A DNA stretch of 64,000 nucleotides from JAMXLO01 sp963812075 (GTDB lineage: Bacteria; Pseudomonadota; Alphaproteobacteria; Acetobacterales; Acetobacteraceae). Position numbers and translations under genes: made by a program. The stretch lies in the NCBI GenBank assembly GCA_963812075.1, contig CAWETN010000014.1:1-64000 (forward strand). The letters run 5' to 3'. Below the pieces are notes generated by a model that was not told where the DNA came from, made no database searches, and saw only the letters and a program-made list of their open reading frames with translations. Position 1 is the first letter of the stretch, and the number at the start of each line of letters is the position of its first letter. Positions 45,400 to 54,108 of this stretch are shown in pieces.

Positions 45400-47316
45400 A
45401 TGGCCAGTTGGAAAGACAAATTGGCGCTGATCGCTCAGCGCAATCGACAGGAAATTGTTGCCGCCAAGCTCGACCGGCGCGAGATGATGCGCCTCGGCCT
45501 GCTGACCGCCGGCGGGACGTTGATTGCCAAGGCCGGACTCAGTTCGCGTGCGTTCGGTCAGTCCGCGCCCACATTGACCGATCCGGATGGAACCCTGAGC
45601 AAGGTGCCCGCGAGTCCACCGTTGCGTCCATGGATAGCGCCTATGCCGCGGCTGAAGCTGAAGGAGCCAATCGATCCATACCAGATGACCGCGGGCGACA
45701 AGGATCCGGTCACCGGCCAGTACAAGATTGAACCGCCCACCGGCTACACACCGATCGATGGCGCGACCAAAAGCGTCGCCCATCAGTTCTTCAAGCGCAA
45801 TCCGGACGGCACCTATGCCGACAAATTCGGCAATACCAAGTTCTATGAACTGGAGATGAAGGAAGCGAGCGCCAAGCTGCACCCGGACTACGCGCCGACA
45901 AAGTTCTGGGGCTTCGACGGGCGGTTGCCCGGACCGCTGGTCCGGGCCAGATATGGCGAACCGGTGATGATCCGGTTCCATAACCACCTGCCCTCGGTGA
46001 AGGTTCCGCAGGCCTTCGGCATCGCCGAGATGTCGACCCACCTGCACAACGGTCACACGCCATCAGAGAGCGACGGCAACCCGGTCAACTACATCAATTC
46101 GTGCAACGATCCAAGCCCGCTCTGTCCATACGGCTACAAGGATCAGCACTATCCGAACGTCTGCGCCGGCTATACCGCACTCGGCAACACGGTGGGCGAC
46201 TCGCGTGAGGCTCTGGGATCGCTGTGGTACCATGACCACCACCTCGATTTCACCGCGCAGAACGTCTACAAGGGCATGTTCGGTTGCTACAACCTGTTCG
46301 ACGGACTCGACACCGGCGTGCCCGGCACGGGCCTGAACCTGCCCTGCGGCGACTTCGACATCCCGATCTTCTTCAACGATTTCTTGTTCGATTCGAACTG
46401 CCAGACCGTTTACGACCTCTTCAACCTCGACGGCATCCTGGGTGACCGGTTCGCCGTCAACGGCGCCATCCAGCCCTACCTGAACGTCACCAAGCAACGC
46501 TATCGGCTCCGCCTCTATGCGCCCGGTCCGTCGCGCTGGTGGGAGTGGTCGCTGTGGGACGGCAAGCAGTTCTGGCCGTTCTGGCAGATCTCGACCGATG
46601 GCAACCTGCTGCCGAACGCGGTGCAGGTCACCAGCGTGCGGCTGTCGGTGGCGGAGCGTGTCGATATCATTGTTGATTTCGCCAAGATGGCGGCTGCCGG
46701 CGTGCAGCGCCTCTACTTCGTCAACCGCGCCGAGCAGGTGAACGGCCGTGGCCCGACCGGGAGAACCTTGAGCCCTGGCACGCCGGTGCTGCAGGTCAAC
46801 CTGACCGGCAACATCGTGGCGAACGATCCGTCGGCGAATCCCGACAAGGGTACCGGATCGGTCGGTATGAAGCTGCGCGATCTGCCCGACATGGACCTTG
46901 CGGCGCTGAACACCCGTGCGGCCAAGGCGAAGGTCCGCACCTGGCGGTTCGAACGTGGCAGCGGCGGCTGGACAGTCAACGGCCAATTCTTCGACGAGAA
47001 TCTGGCAAGTGCCGCCATCCCGCAGGAATCGGAAGAGGTCTGGGTCATCCAGAATCCTGGCGGCTCCTGGCGTCACCCGGTGCACGTTCATTTCGAGGAG
47101 CACCGGGTATTGTCGCGTAACGGCGTGCCGGTGAAGCCCGCCACGCAGGTTAACGGGGCGATCGACTACGCCCGCCGCGACGTGGTCAACCTGCAGACCA
47201 ATGAGGAGGTCCGCATCTTCATGCGCTTCCGCGACATGAAGGGACGCTACGTCATGCACTGCCACAACGTGGTGCATGAGGACCACGCGATGATGGTCAG
47301 GTTCGACATCGTGTAG
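45400..47316 (+). CDS. Tat-exported multicopper oxidase (CotA/bilirubin-oxidase-like)
   Basis: 638 residues. The twin-arginine signal has RR at 26-27 (DRREMMRLGLLTAGG), with cleavage likely near AFGQSA, so the enzyme folds with copper before export. Copper ligands are complete: H214-L-H216, H278-D-H280-H281, H559-P-V-H562-V-H564, and H620-C621-H622 with H626 and axial M631. That gives type 1 and trinuclear sites. The spacing resembles CotA/bilirubin oxidases, which oxidise phenols, bilirubin or metal ions with O2. ATG 45400 is chosen because it directly precedes the Tat region. Substrate unknown. No copper-transport gene is adjacent. Confidence 0.93.
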   Translation: MASWKDKLALIAQRNRQEIVAAKLDRREMMRLGLLTAGGTLIAKAGLSSRAFGQSAPTLTDPDGTLSKVPASPPLRPWIAPMPRLKLKEPIDPYQMTAGDKDPVTGQYKIEPPTGYTPIDGATKSVAHQFFKRNPDGTYADKFGNTKFYELEMKEASAKLHPDYAPTKFWGFDGRLPGPLVRARYGEPVMIRFHNHLPSVKVPQAFGIAEMSTHLHNGHTPSESDGNPVNYINSCNDPSPLCPYGYKDQHYPNVCAGYTALGNTVGDSREALGSLWYHDHHLDFTAQNVYKGMFGCYNLFDGLDTGVPGTGLNLPCGDFDIPIFFNDFLFDSNCQTVYDLFNLDGILGDRFAVNGAIQPYLNVTKQRYRLRLYAPGPSRWWEWSLWDGKQFWPFWQISTDGNLLPNAVQVTSVRLSVAERVDIIVDFAKMAAAGVQRLYFVNRAEQVNGRGPTGRTLSPGTPVLQVNLTGNIVANDPSANPDKGTGSVGMKLRDLPDMDLAALNTRAAKAKVRTWRFERGSGGWTVNGQFFDENLASAAIPQESEEVWVIQNPGGSWRHPVHVHFEEHRVLSRNGVPVKPATQVNGAIDYARRDVVNLQTNEEVRIFMRFRDMKGRYVMHCHNVVHEDHAMMVRFDIV

Positions 47317-47328
47317 GACGATGCGGCA

Positions 47329-47360
47329 CCCGCCCCCCTCGGCCAGGGGGGCGGGTTCTT
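47329..47360 (+). terminator. Intrinsic terminator after the multicopper oxidase
   Basis: A ten-pair GC stem CCCGCCCCCC (47329-47338) / GGGGGGCGGG (47346-47355) with a 7-nt loop, followed by TTCTT. Confidence 0.85.
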
Positions 47361-47470
47361 CGCTGCGCTCCGGCAGGATTCCGACCTGTCGGTGACGCGT
47401 GCCGCGTGGGCACCCTTTGACGACCGCCTGCCGCGCGCTATCTGTAAGCTGCGTTGCACGAGGTCGTCGC

Positions 47471-47971
47471 ATGGCAGAGGACAAGGAGCAGCCGCCGGAG
47501 AGCCTGCTCCCCTATGACGAATGGATGGAGGCGGCGATGCGCCAGGTGATGGTGCGCGCGATCTCCCATGCTGCCGCCAACGGCCTGCCGGGCGAGCACC
47601 ACTTCTATCTGACCTTCCGCACCGACTACCCGGGCGCCGTGGTGCCGCCGCGCCTGCGCACGCAGTATCCGCAGGAGATGACCATCGTCCTGCAGCACCA
47701 GTTCTGGGACCTGAAAATGGACGAGGAGGCCGGGCTGATCAGCGTCGGCCTGTCGTTCGGCGGCGTGCCGGCATTGCTGGTGATCCCGACGGGCGCGGTC
47801 ACCGGGTTCGCCGATCCCTACATACGCTACGGCCTGCGGTTCCAACCGGTTCCGGTGGCCCAGGCCGTCGAGGAACCCGAAGCGGAACCGGAGCCGGGCG
47901 AGACGCCGGCCGAGACGCCGCACGTGGTGAGCCTCGATGCGTTCCGCCGCCGGCCGCCTTCCAAGTCGTGA
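47471..47971 (+). CDS. sspB: SspB-family ClpXP adaptor
   Basis: A 166-residue protein of the alphaproteobacterial SspB family. SspB tethers ssrA-tagged substrates to ClpXP. The folded part has LPGEHHFYLTFRTDYPGAVV, PQEMTIVLQHQFWDL, and LSFGGVPALLVIPTGAVTGFADP. An acidic linker and a short basic C-terminal tail (SLDAFRRRPPSKS) follow, and the tail would dock on ClpX. ATG 47471 begins after a 154-bp gap holding the oxidase terminator. It sits 19 bp upstream of fumarase, and its partner RNA ssrA is about 7 kb away. Confidence 0.93.
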   Translation: MAEDKEQPPESLLPYDEWMEAAMRQVMVRAISHAAANGLPGEHHFYLTFRTDYPGAVVPPRLRTQYPQEMTIVLQHQFWDLKMDEEAGLISVGLSFGGVPALLVIPTGAVTGFADPYIRYGLRFQPVPVAQAVEEPEAEPEPGETPAETPHVVSLDAFRRRPPSKS

Positions 47972-47990
47972 CCACGATCGAGACCAGGCG

Positions 47991-49637
47991 ATGAACGCTC
48001 CGCTGCCGCGGCCCTCCGGATTCCTCTATTCGCCGATGTTCCCGCTCGGGCCGGATCGCACCGTGTGGAAGCAGCTGCCGATCGGCGGCGTGCGCACTGC
48101 GGCGTGCGACGGCGAGACGGTGCTGCGCATCGCGCCCGATGCGCTGAGCGAGCTCGCCTTCCAGGCGTTCCGCGACGTATCGCATCTGCTGCGGCCCGGA
48201 CATCTGGCGCAGCTCCGCGCCATCCTCGACGATCCGGAGGCGAGCGGCAATGATCGGTTCGTGGCGCTCGATCTGCTGAAGAACGCCAACATCGCCGCCG
48301 GCGGCGTGCTGCCGATGTGCCAGGACACCGGCACCGCGATCGTGTTCGGCAAGAAGGGCCAGCGCGTCTGGGTGGACGGCGACGAGGAAGAGGCGCTGTC
48401 GTGGGGAGTCCACAGGACCTACACCGAGACCAATCTGCGCTATTCGCAGATGGCGCCGCTGTCGATGTTCGAGGAGGTGAATACCGGCAACAACCTGCCG
48501 GTGCAGTTCGACATCATGGCCGCTCCTGGCGAACACCACGCCGACGAGTTCCATCTGATGTTCGTCGCCAAGGGCGGCGGCAGCGCGAACAAGTCGTTCC
48601 TGTTCCAGGAGACGCGGGCGATCCTGTCGCCGGAACGATTGCTGAAATACCTCGACGGCAAGATGCGATCGCTGGGCACGTCCGCCTGTCCGCCGTACCA
48701 CCTGGCGATCGTCATCGGCGGTACCTCGGCCGAAATGACGCTGAAGACGGTCAAGCTCGCCTCGACGCGCTGGCTGGACACGCTGCCGACCACCGGCAGC
48801 AAGGCGGGGCATGCGATCCGCGACCTGGAGATGGAGCAGAAGGTGCTCGAGCTGTCGCGCACGCTGGGCATCGGCGCGCAGTTCGGCGGCAAGTATTTCT
48901 GCCACGACGTGCGGGTGATCCGGCTGCCGCGGCACGGCGCCTCGCTGCCGGTCGGCATCGGCGTGTCATGCAGTGCCGATCGGCAGATCCTGGCAAAGAT
49001 CACCCCCGACGGCGTGTTCCTCGAGCAGCTGGAGACCGACCCGGCGAAATATCTGCCGGAGACGACCGACGATCACCTGGGCGACGATGCAGTGGCGGTG
49101 GACCTGAACCGTCCGATGGCGGAGGTCCGGTGGCAGCTTTCGGCCTATCCGGTGAAGACGCGGCTGATGCTGACCGGCACGATGGTGGTGGCGCGCGACA
49201 TCGCGCATGCGAAGCTGCAGGAGCGGCTGGACCGCGGCGAGGGTCTGCCCGACTACATCAAGGACCATCCGGTGTACTACGCGGGACCGGCCAAGACGCC
49301 GACCGGCTATGCCACCGGCAGCTTCGGCCCCACCACGGCGGGGCGGATGGACAGCTACGTGGCAGCGTTCCAGGCGGCTGGCGGCTCGCTGGTAATGCTG
49401 GCGAAGGGCAACCGCTCCAGGGCGGTGAAGGATTCCTGCAAGGCGCATGGCGGATTCTACCTTGGCAGCGTCGGCGGACCGGCGGCACGTCTGGCGCAGG
49501 ACTGCATCCGCAAGGTCGAAGTGCTGGAGTATCCCGAACTCGGCATGGAAGCGGTGTGGCGCATCGAGGTCGAGAACTTCCCGGCGTTCATCGTCATCGA
49601 CGACAAGGGCAATGATTTCTACGAGGGGATGGAGTAG
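47991..49637 (+). CDS. fum: Class I fumarate hydratase (iron-sulfur)
   Basis: A 548-residue FumA/FumB-type enzyme interconverting fumarate and malate in the TCA cycle with a [4Fe-4S] cluster. Three conserved cysteines are in PMCQDTGTA, GTSACPPYH and GVSCSADR. The N-terminal alpha part includes NIAAGGVLP and TNLRYSQMAPLSM. The C-terminal beta part has GPTTAGRMDSY and AKGNRS. ATG 47991 lies 19 bp after sspB, suggesting co-transcription. A downstream ABC-F gene is convergent. Confidence 0.95.
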   Translation: MNAPLPRPSGFLYSPMFPLGPDRTVWKQLPIGGVRTAACDGETVLRIAPDALSELAFQAFRDVSHLLRPGHLAQLRAILDDPEASGNDRFVALDLLKNANIAAGGVLPMCQDTGTAIVFGKKGQRVWVDGDEEEALSWGVHRTYTETNLRYSQMAPLSMFEEVNTGNNLPVQFDIMAAPGEHHADEFHLMFVAKGGGSANKSFLFQETRAILSPERLLKYLDGKMRSLGTSACPPYHLAIVIGGTSAEMTLKTVKLASTRWLDTLPTTGSKAGHAIRDLEMEQKVLELSRTLGIGAQFGGKYFCHDVRVIRLPRHGASLPVGIGVSCSADRQILAKITPDGVFLEQLETDPAKYLPETTDDHLGDDAVAVDLNRPMAEVRWQLSAYPVKTRLMLTGTMVVARDIAHAKLQERLDRGEGLPDYIKDHPVYYAGPAKTPTGYATGSFGPTTAGRMDSYVAAFQAAGGSLVMLAKGNRSRAVKDSCKAHGGFYLGSVGGPAARLAQDCIRKVEVLEYPELGMEAVWRIEVENFPAFIVIDDKGNDFYEGME

Positions 49638-49663
49638 CCGACGACCGATTCCGGCCCTTTGGT

Positions 49664-51472
49664 CTAGCCCTCGATCTCCTCGCGCAGCACCGCCAGCGTG
49701 AGCCATTGCTCTTCTGCCGCCGCCAGTTCGTTCTGCGTCGCATCCAACGCCGTGGTGGTCGCGCCGAACCGGGCGGGATCGCGCGCGTAGAGGTCCACAT
49801 CGGCCAGCAGCGCGTTCAACCGTGCCACTTCGCTCTGCAGCGCGGCGATCCGCGCTGGCAGCATCTCCAGCGCATGTCGATCCTTGAACGTCATCCTGCG
49901 CGGACGGGCGGGCTGCTGCGGCTTCGCCGCGCCTGCCGGCCGAGGTCGTGTCGCGACCTGAGGAGGTTCCACCAATCCCGGGCCGCGCTGCGCCAGCATG
50001 TCGGTGTAGCCGCCGGCATATTCGATCCACCGACCATCGCCTTCGGCCGCGATGACCGAGGTCACCACGCGATCGAGGAAATCGCGGTCGTGACTGACCA
50101 GCAGAACCGTCCCAGGATACTCCGCCAGCCGCTCCTGCAGCAGGTCCAGCGTCTCCAGGTCCAGGTCGTTCGTCGGCTCATCCAGCACCAGCAGATTGGA
50201 AGGCCGCGCGAACGCGCGCGCCAGGGTCAGCCGGCCGCGCTCCCCGCCGGACAGCACGCCGACGGGCGTGTGGGCCTGCTCCGGGCCGAACAGAAAGTCC
50301 TTCATGTAGCCGATGACGTGCCGGGTCTGGCCGCCCACCACCACCGTGTCGCCGTGCCCGGAGGTCAGCGTCTGGGCGAGGGTCTGGGCCGGATCCAGCA
50401 GCTCCCGCCCCTGGTCCAGCGTCACCTGCGCCAGGTTCGTGCCGAGCCGTACCTCGCCCGCGTCGGGCGCCAGCGCCCCGGTCAGCAGGTTCAGCAGGGT
50501 TGTCTTGCCGGCGCCGTTGGGACCGACGATGCCGACCCGATCGCCGCGCATGATGCGGGTAGACAGGTCGCGCACCACCCCCCGGCCGCCGTACGATTTC
50601 GTCACGCGTTCGGCGACGATGACCAGCCGACCCGAAAGTTCCGCCTGTGCCGCTTCCAGCCGTACCGTGCCCTGGGCGGCGCGCTGCTCTTTCCGCCGCC
50701 TGCGCAGCGCGTGCAGGTCCGCCAGCCGCTTCTGGTTGCGCTTGCGCCTTGCGGTGACGCCGTAGCGCAGCCAGTCCTCTTCCATGGCGATCTTGCGCCC
50801 CAGCTTGTGCCGCTCGCTCTCCTCCTGCGCCAATACCGCGTCGCGCCATTCCTCGAAGTCGGCGAAGCCGCGGTCCAGCGTCCGGGTGATACCTCGGTCG
50901 AGCCAGACCGTGGCGCGCGAGATGCGTTCCAGCAGCCGGCGGTCGTGGCTGATCAGCACGATGCCGGAGCGCATTCCGGCAAGCTCGCCTTCGAGCCACT
51001 CGATGCCGGGCAGGTCCAGATGGTTGGTGGGTTCGTCCAGCAGCAGGATGTCGGGCGAGGGCGCCAGCACGCGGGCCAGTGCGGCGCGGCGCGCCTCGCC
51101 ACCGGACAGGGTGGCTGGGTTCTCATCGCCGGTCAGACCCAGCTGCCGCAGCAGAGTGCGCGCCCGGTGCCGATCATCCTCCCCGTCGGTCTCCAGCCCG
51201 GCTTCGACATAGGCGAATGTCGTCGCGAACTGCGACAGGTCCGGCTCCTGCGGCAGATAGCGGATGGTGGCACCGGGCTGGGCGAAGCGGCGCCCGGCAT
51301 CCGGCTGCACCAGACCGGCGGCGATGCGCAGCAGGGTGGACTTGCCCGAGCCGTTCCTGCCGACCAGGCACATCCGGTCGCGTGCCGCGACCGCCAAGCC
51401 GGCGCCGGCCAATACCGGCGAAGTGCCGAAACGGAGGCTGATGTCCTGCAGCGCGAGCAAGGGTGGCGGCAT
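49664..51472 (-). CDS. ABC-F family ATPase (Uup-like)
   Basis: 602 residues with two ABC cassettes and no membrane segment. Cassette one has Walker A GRNGSGKST (38-46), LSGGE (122-126) and LLLDEPTNHLD. Cassette two has GPNGAGKTT, LSGGERGRL and LVLDEPTNDLD. The linker is rich in basic helices (RRKRNQKRLADLHALRRRRKE), and a C-terminal coiled coil (from about 530) favours the Uup type. These proteins act at the ribosome or on nucleic acid rather than in transport. ATG 51472. Confidence 0.94.
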   Translation of the reverse strand: MPPPLLALQDISLRFGTSPVLAGAGLAVAARDRMCLVGRNGSGKSTLLRIAAGLVQPDAGRRFAQPGATIRYLPQEPDLSQFATTFAYVEAGLETDGEDDRHRARTLLRQLGLTGDENPATLSGGEARRAALARVLAPSPDILLLDEPTNHLDLPGIEWLEGELAGMRSGIVLISHDRRLLERISRATVWLDRGITRTLDRGFADFEEWRDAVLAQEESERHKLGRKIAMEEDWLRYGVTARRKRNQKRLADLHALRRRRKEQRAAQGTVRLEAAQAELSGRLVIVAERVTKSYGGRGVVRDLSTRIMRGDRVGIVGPNGAGKTTLLNLLTGALAPDAGEVRLGTNLAQVTLDQGRELLDPAQTLAQTLTSGHGDTVVVGGQTRHVIGYMKDFLFGPEQAHTPVGVLSGGERGRLTLARAFARPSNLLVLDEPTNDLDLETLDLLQERLAEYPGTVLLVSHDRDFLDRVVTSVIAAEGDGRWIEYAGGYTDMLAQRGPGLVEPPQVATRPRPAGAAKPQQPARPRRMTFKDRHALEMLPARIAALQSEVARLNALLADVDLYARDPARFGATTTALDATQNELAAAEEQWLTLAVLREEIEG

Positions 51473-51561
51473 GTCGGCATTGTCTCATGGACGGGCGGCG
51501 GCTTGAACCGCCCCACCTCGCGTGCTCATACGATGATTGTCGTGGCTCGGAGGGCGTCGCA

Positions 51562-51888
51562 TTGGACAAGGACGAGTTGACCGGTTGGGCGCTGGCAAAT
51601 GGCTGGCAGATGATCGGAGGCTGCCCCAGCCTGACGAAGCCATCCTCGCCCAAAGAAGCAATCGTCCGCCTGGCGTTCAAGGCGACGGTCGTGAACGTGG
51701 AGGTAAAGAAGCCCGCCGGAAAGTGGGAGAAGCTGTCCGGCCAGAGCTACGCGAAGGTCCGGCCCGATCCCGATACCGGGCTTCCCGTGGGGCTTGGTCT
51801 GGACACCATTCCCGGTTTCACGATGCTGATGCGGGAGAACAAGGACCGCATGACTTTCGCCAGAATGACCGGGACGCCGAAAGCCTAG
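51562..51888 (+). CDS. Conserved-looking hypothetical protein
   Basis: 108 residues from a TTG start with GGAGGG 8 bases upstream. An earlier in-frame ATG at 51463 would add an unlikely Cys-rich leader overlapping the ABC-F start. The protein has LTGWALANGWQMIGG, then KEAIVRLAFKATVVNVEVKKPAGKWEKLSGQSYAKV, and ends TMLMRENKDRMTFARMTGTPK. The alternating pattern suggests a small alpha/beta domain. No known family comes to mind. It has no signal or membrane segment. Confidence 0.6.
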   Translation: MDKDELTGWALANGWQMIGGCPSLTKPSSPKEAIVRLAFKATVVNVEVKKPAGKWEKLSGQSYAKVRPDPDTGLPVGLGLDTIPGFTMLMRENKDRMTFARMTGTPKA

Positions 51889-51959
51889 CGGACTTCGGTT
51901 GCGCGGCTGGCACCCGGTGCAGTTGCAACGGCTGCCAGCCTCGCCTTGCCGAAGCTATC

Positions 51960-52511
51960 TCATTCCGGCGCCGGTTCCTGCGGCGGTGCCGGCGGGCGGT
52001 TGCGGCGCTCGGCCATGAACTGGTCGAACTCGGCCTTGTCCTTCGCGAAGCGCAGCCGGTCGAGGAAGCCCGAGAACTCCTTCTGCTCCTCCTCCAGCCG
52101 GCGCAGCGTCTCGGCGCGGTACTCGTCGAACGCGTGGTTGCCGCTCGAGGCAGACCGAGACTGCCCGCCGCCGCACCAGAGGCTCTTCCACGCGGCCCAT
52201 GGCGGCGGCGGTCCCTGCCAGTCGTTGCGCTGCCAGTCGTTGCGCTGCCAGCCGCCACCCTGCCAGCCGGCGTAGCGGCCGCATCCCCAGAACCCCATGC
52301 GCTTGCTCCACAGACCAAAGAACAGGATGGCGAGGCCGATCGGCCACCAGAAGATGAAGGCGAGCACCGTGGCCGCGATCCAGAACGGCTTCGCCGCATG
52401 CCAGGCGCGCCAGCGGTCCCAGCCCGGCTGCCCCCAGCCGGAGCCGGGTCCCCAGGGCGACGCTGGCGCTCCGGGTTGGCCGTAGGCGCCGTTGTTGGCA
52501 GTACCGGACAT
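51960..52511 (-). CDS. DUF2852 membrane protein
   Basis: 183 residues. After a Gly/Pro-rich N-terminus, a strong hydrophobic segment (FWIAATVLAFIFWWPIGLAI, about 43-62) begins the DUF2852 family region, which ends in FFGLWSKRM. A Trp/Gln/Asn-rich stretch with a 15-bp tandem repeat (WQRND twice) follows. A charged helix (DEYRAETLRRLEEEQKEFSGFL) and RFAKDKAEFDQFM complete the protein. The function is unknown; the family is common in Alphaproteobacteria. The start is followed upstream by a 15-bp palindrome. Confidence 0.88.
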   Translation of the reverse strand: MSGTANNGAYGQPGAPASPWGPGSGWGQPGWDRWRAWHAAKPFWIAATVLAFIFWWPIGLAILFFGLWSKRMGFWGCGRYAGWQGGGWQRNDWQRNDWQGPPPPWAAWKSLWCGGGQSRSASSGNHAFDEYRAETLRRLEEEQKEFSGFLDRLRFAKDKAEFDQFMAERRNRPPAPPQEPAPE

Positions 52512-52527
52512 GGCGTTGCCTCATGTG

Positions 52528-52542
52528 AATGTAAGTTACATT
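52528..52542. promoter_or_regulatory. Perfect 15-bp palindrome upstream of DUF2852
   Basis: AATGTAA (52528-52534), G, TTACATT (52536-52542), starting 17 bp before the DUF2852 ATG. Its size and symmetry suit a TetR-type dimer. The half TTTACATC next to it also occurs before the tetR gene (57161-57168). Confidence 0.6.
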
Positions 52543-52614
52543 TACATCATGGGGACGCGCCATAGTGGCGTCAAGGGGAATCGGCGACCGGCCGCTCAGG
52601 ACGAACGAACCGCC

Positions 52615-54097
52615 TCAGCGGTGGTGGCCGCCGCCACCGGCGGCCACGGATGGATGGAAGCCGCCGCCCGCCGGCGCGTGGAAACCGCCTCCGATCGGTG
52701 CGTGGAAGCCGCCCATCCCGCCAGCCATCGGTGTGGGTCGCATGAAGCCGCCGGCGAAATGCGGCGCACCACCGCCGGGGCCGGCGAAATGCGCGGCGCC
52801 TGGCGCCCCGCCATGGGGACCGGCGAAGCCCGCCGGACGGAAGCCTTCTGCGCGATATCCGCGCAATCCGACGCCGCCGGGGTGGAAGTGTTCCATGTGC
52901 GCGCGGAACCGGTCGGGGGCGCCACGCCAGTGATGCCAGTGATCGTAATAGCCCCAGCCCAGGGCACCGCCGAACGCCAGGAACACCGTTTCGCCGCCGA
53001 TCACAGCGGCCGGCGCACCGCCGACATAGGTCACGCCGTCCGCCTCGTCGCCCACCACGACCGGATAGTCCGCCGGCCCCGGCGGTGGCACCACCCGCAT
53101 CGCCTGCGCGGCGGCGATCGTCACCGTGGACCAGACGCCGCGCCGGTTGTCGATCGCCTCGCCCTGCTGCACGCGATAGGCGTCCGGTGAGTTGGCGGCC
53201 ACCTTTGCCGCGCCGTTGACCAGCGCCACCTTGGCAATATCGGTCCCGTCGGACAGGACGCAGATGTAACGGTCGCCGCCATCCTGCGGCTGACACACGA
53301 GGCTGTCGTCGTGCGCGACGATGTAGCCTTGCAGCTCGCGCGCATATGGCCCGCCGAGGCCGACGACGCCGTTCAGCCGATAGGTCTTGCCGTCAGCGAG
53401 CAAGGTCGCCGTGTCGCGCACGCTGGGGTGCTTCACCTGTACCGGCGGCGGCGGCAGGCTGGCCCAGATGCCGCGGCGCGCGGCCTGCGCTGCGGCTTCC
53501 TGCTCGTGATACGCGTCCGGCGCGTCCGCTCGCGCCTGCGCCGCGCCGTTGACCAGCGATACCAGCGCCACGTCGGTGCCGTCGTCGAGCTGGCAGATGT
53601 ATTCCGCGCTGGCCTGCTGCAGACACGTGACACGCGCGCCGGCCTTGTCGATGAACTCCCGCAGCCCCTGGGCCGCGTCGCCCGGCAGCCCGACGATCCC
53701 GAACAGCGCGATGGTTGCGTCGCCCGCCTTCAGCCGCGCGGTATCGAGCACCGCGGGGTGATCGATCGGCAGCGGCTCGGCCGCGTTGGTGGTGGGGGTG
53801 CTCTCCGGCGGCGCGGCAGGGTTCTGCACCGAGGTCAGTGGGCGCGGGAAGGATCAGCGGCCGAAGCACGAGGCCCGCCTTTACGCTGTCCTCGGACGCG
53901 GAGGGCGTCGTGGCGACGGGCGCAGCGGCATTAGCATCGAGGTCAAGGCCCGGTGAGGCCGGCTGGCCGGCTGCATTGCCGCCCAGGTCCAGCGACTGCG
54001 CCAGTGCGGGAACCGCAGCGACGCACCAGGCCAGCATGAGGGCACGCGGCAGCTTGTGCCGCAGAGCGGAGCGTTCCGACGACGCGGCCCCGCCCAT
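52615..54097 (-). CDS. Secreted protein with two SNase-like domains and a His/Gly tail, one frameshift
   Basis: From ATG 54097 (or 54037) a signal peptide ends PALAQS. After a linker come two similar domains, each with a GDAT- or GKTY-like strand, a Cys pair, ALVNGAA and a closing RRGIW/RRGVW. This is the order of staphylococcal-nuclease-fold domains. The RLxGIDAPE active-site segment is changed to ALFGIVGLPGD and YRLNGVVGLGG, so the usual catalytic Arg and Glu are missing. The last 130 residues are Gly/His/Pro-rich, including DHWHHW and HMEHFHPGG. One extra base at 53833-53834 splits the N-terminus from the rest. It follows the lipoprotein gene by 11 bp. Confidence 0.7.
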
Positions 54098-54108
54098 CGC
54101 CTCGGCCA

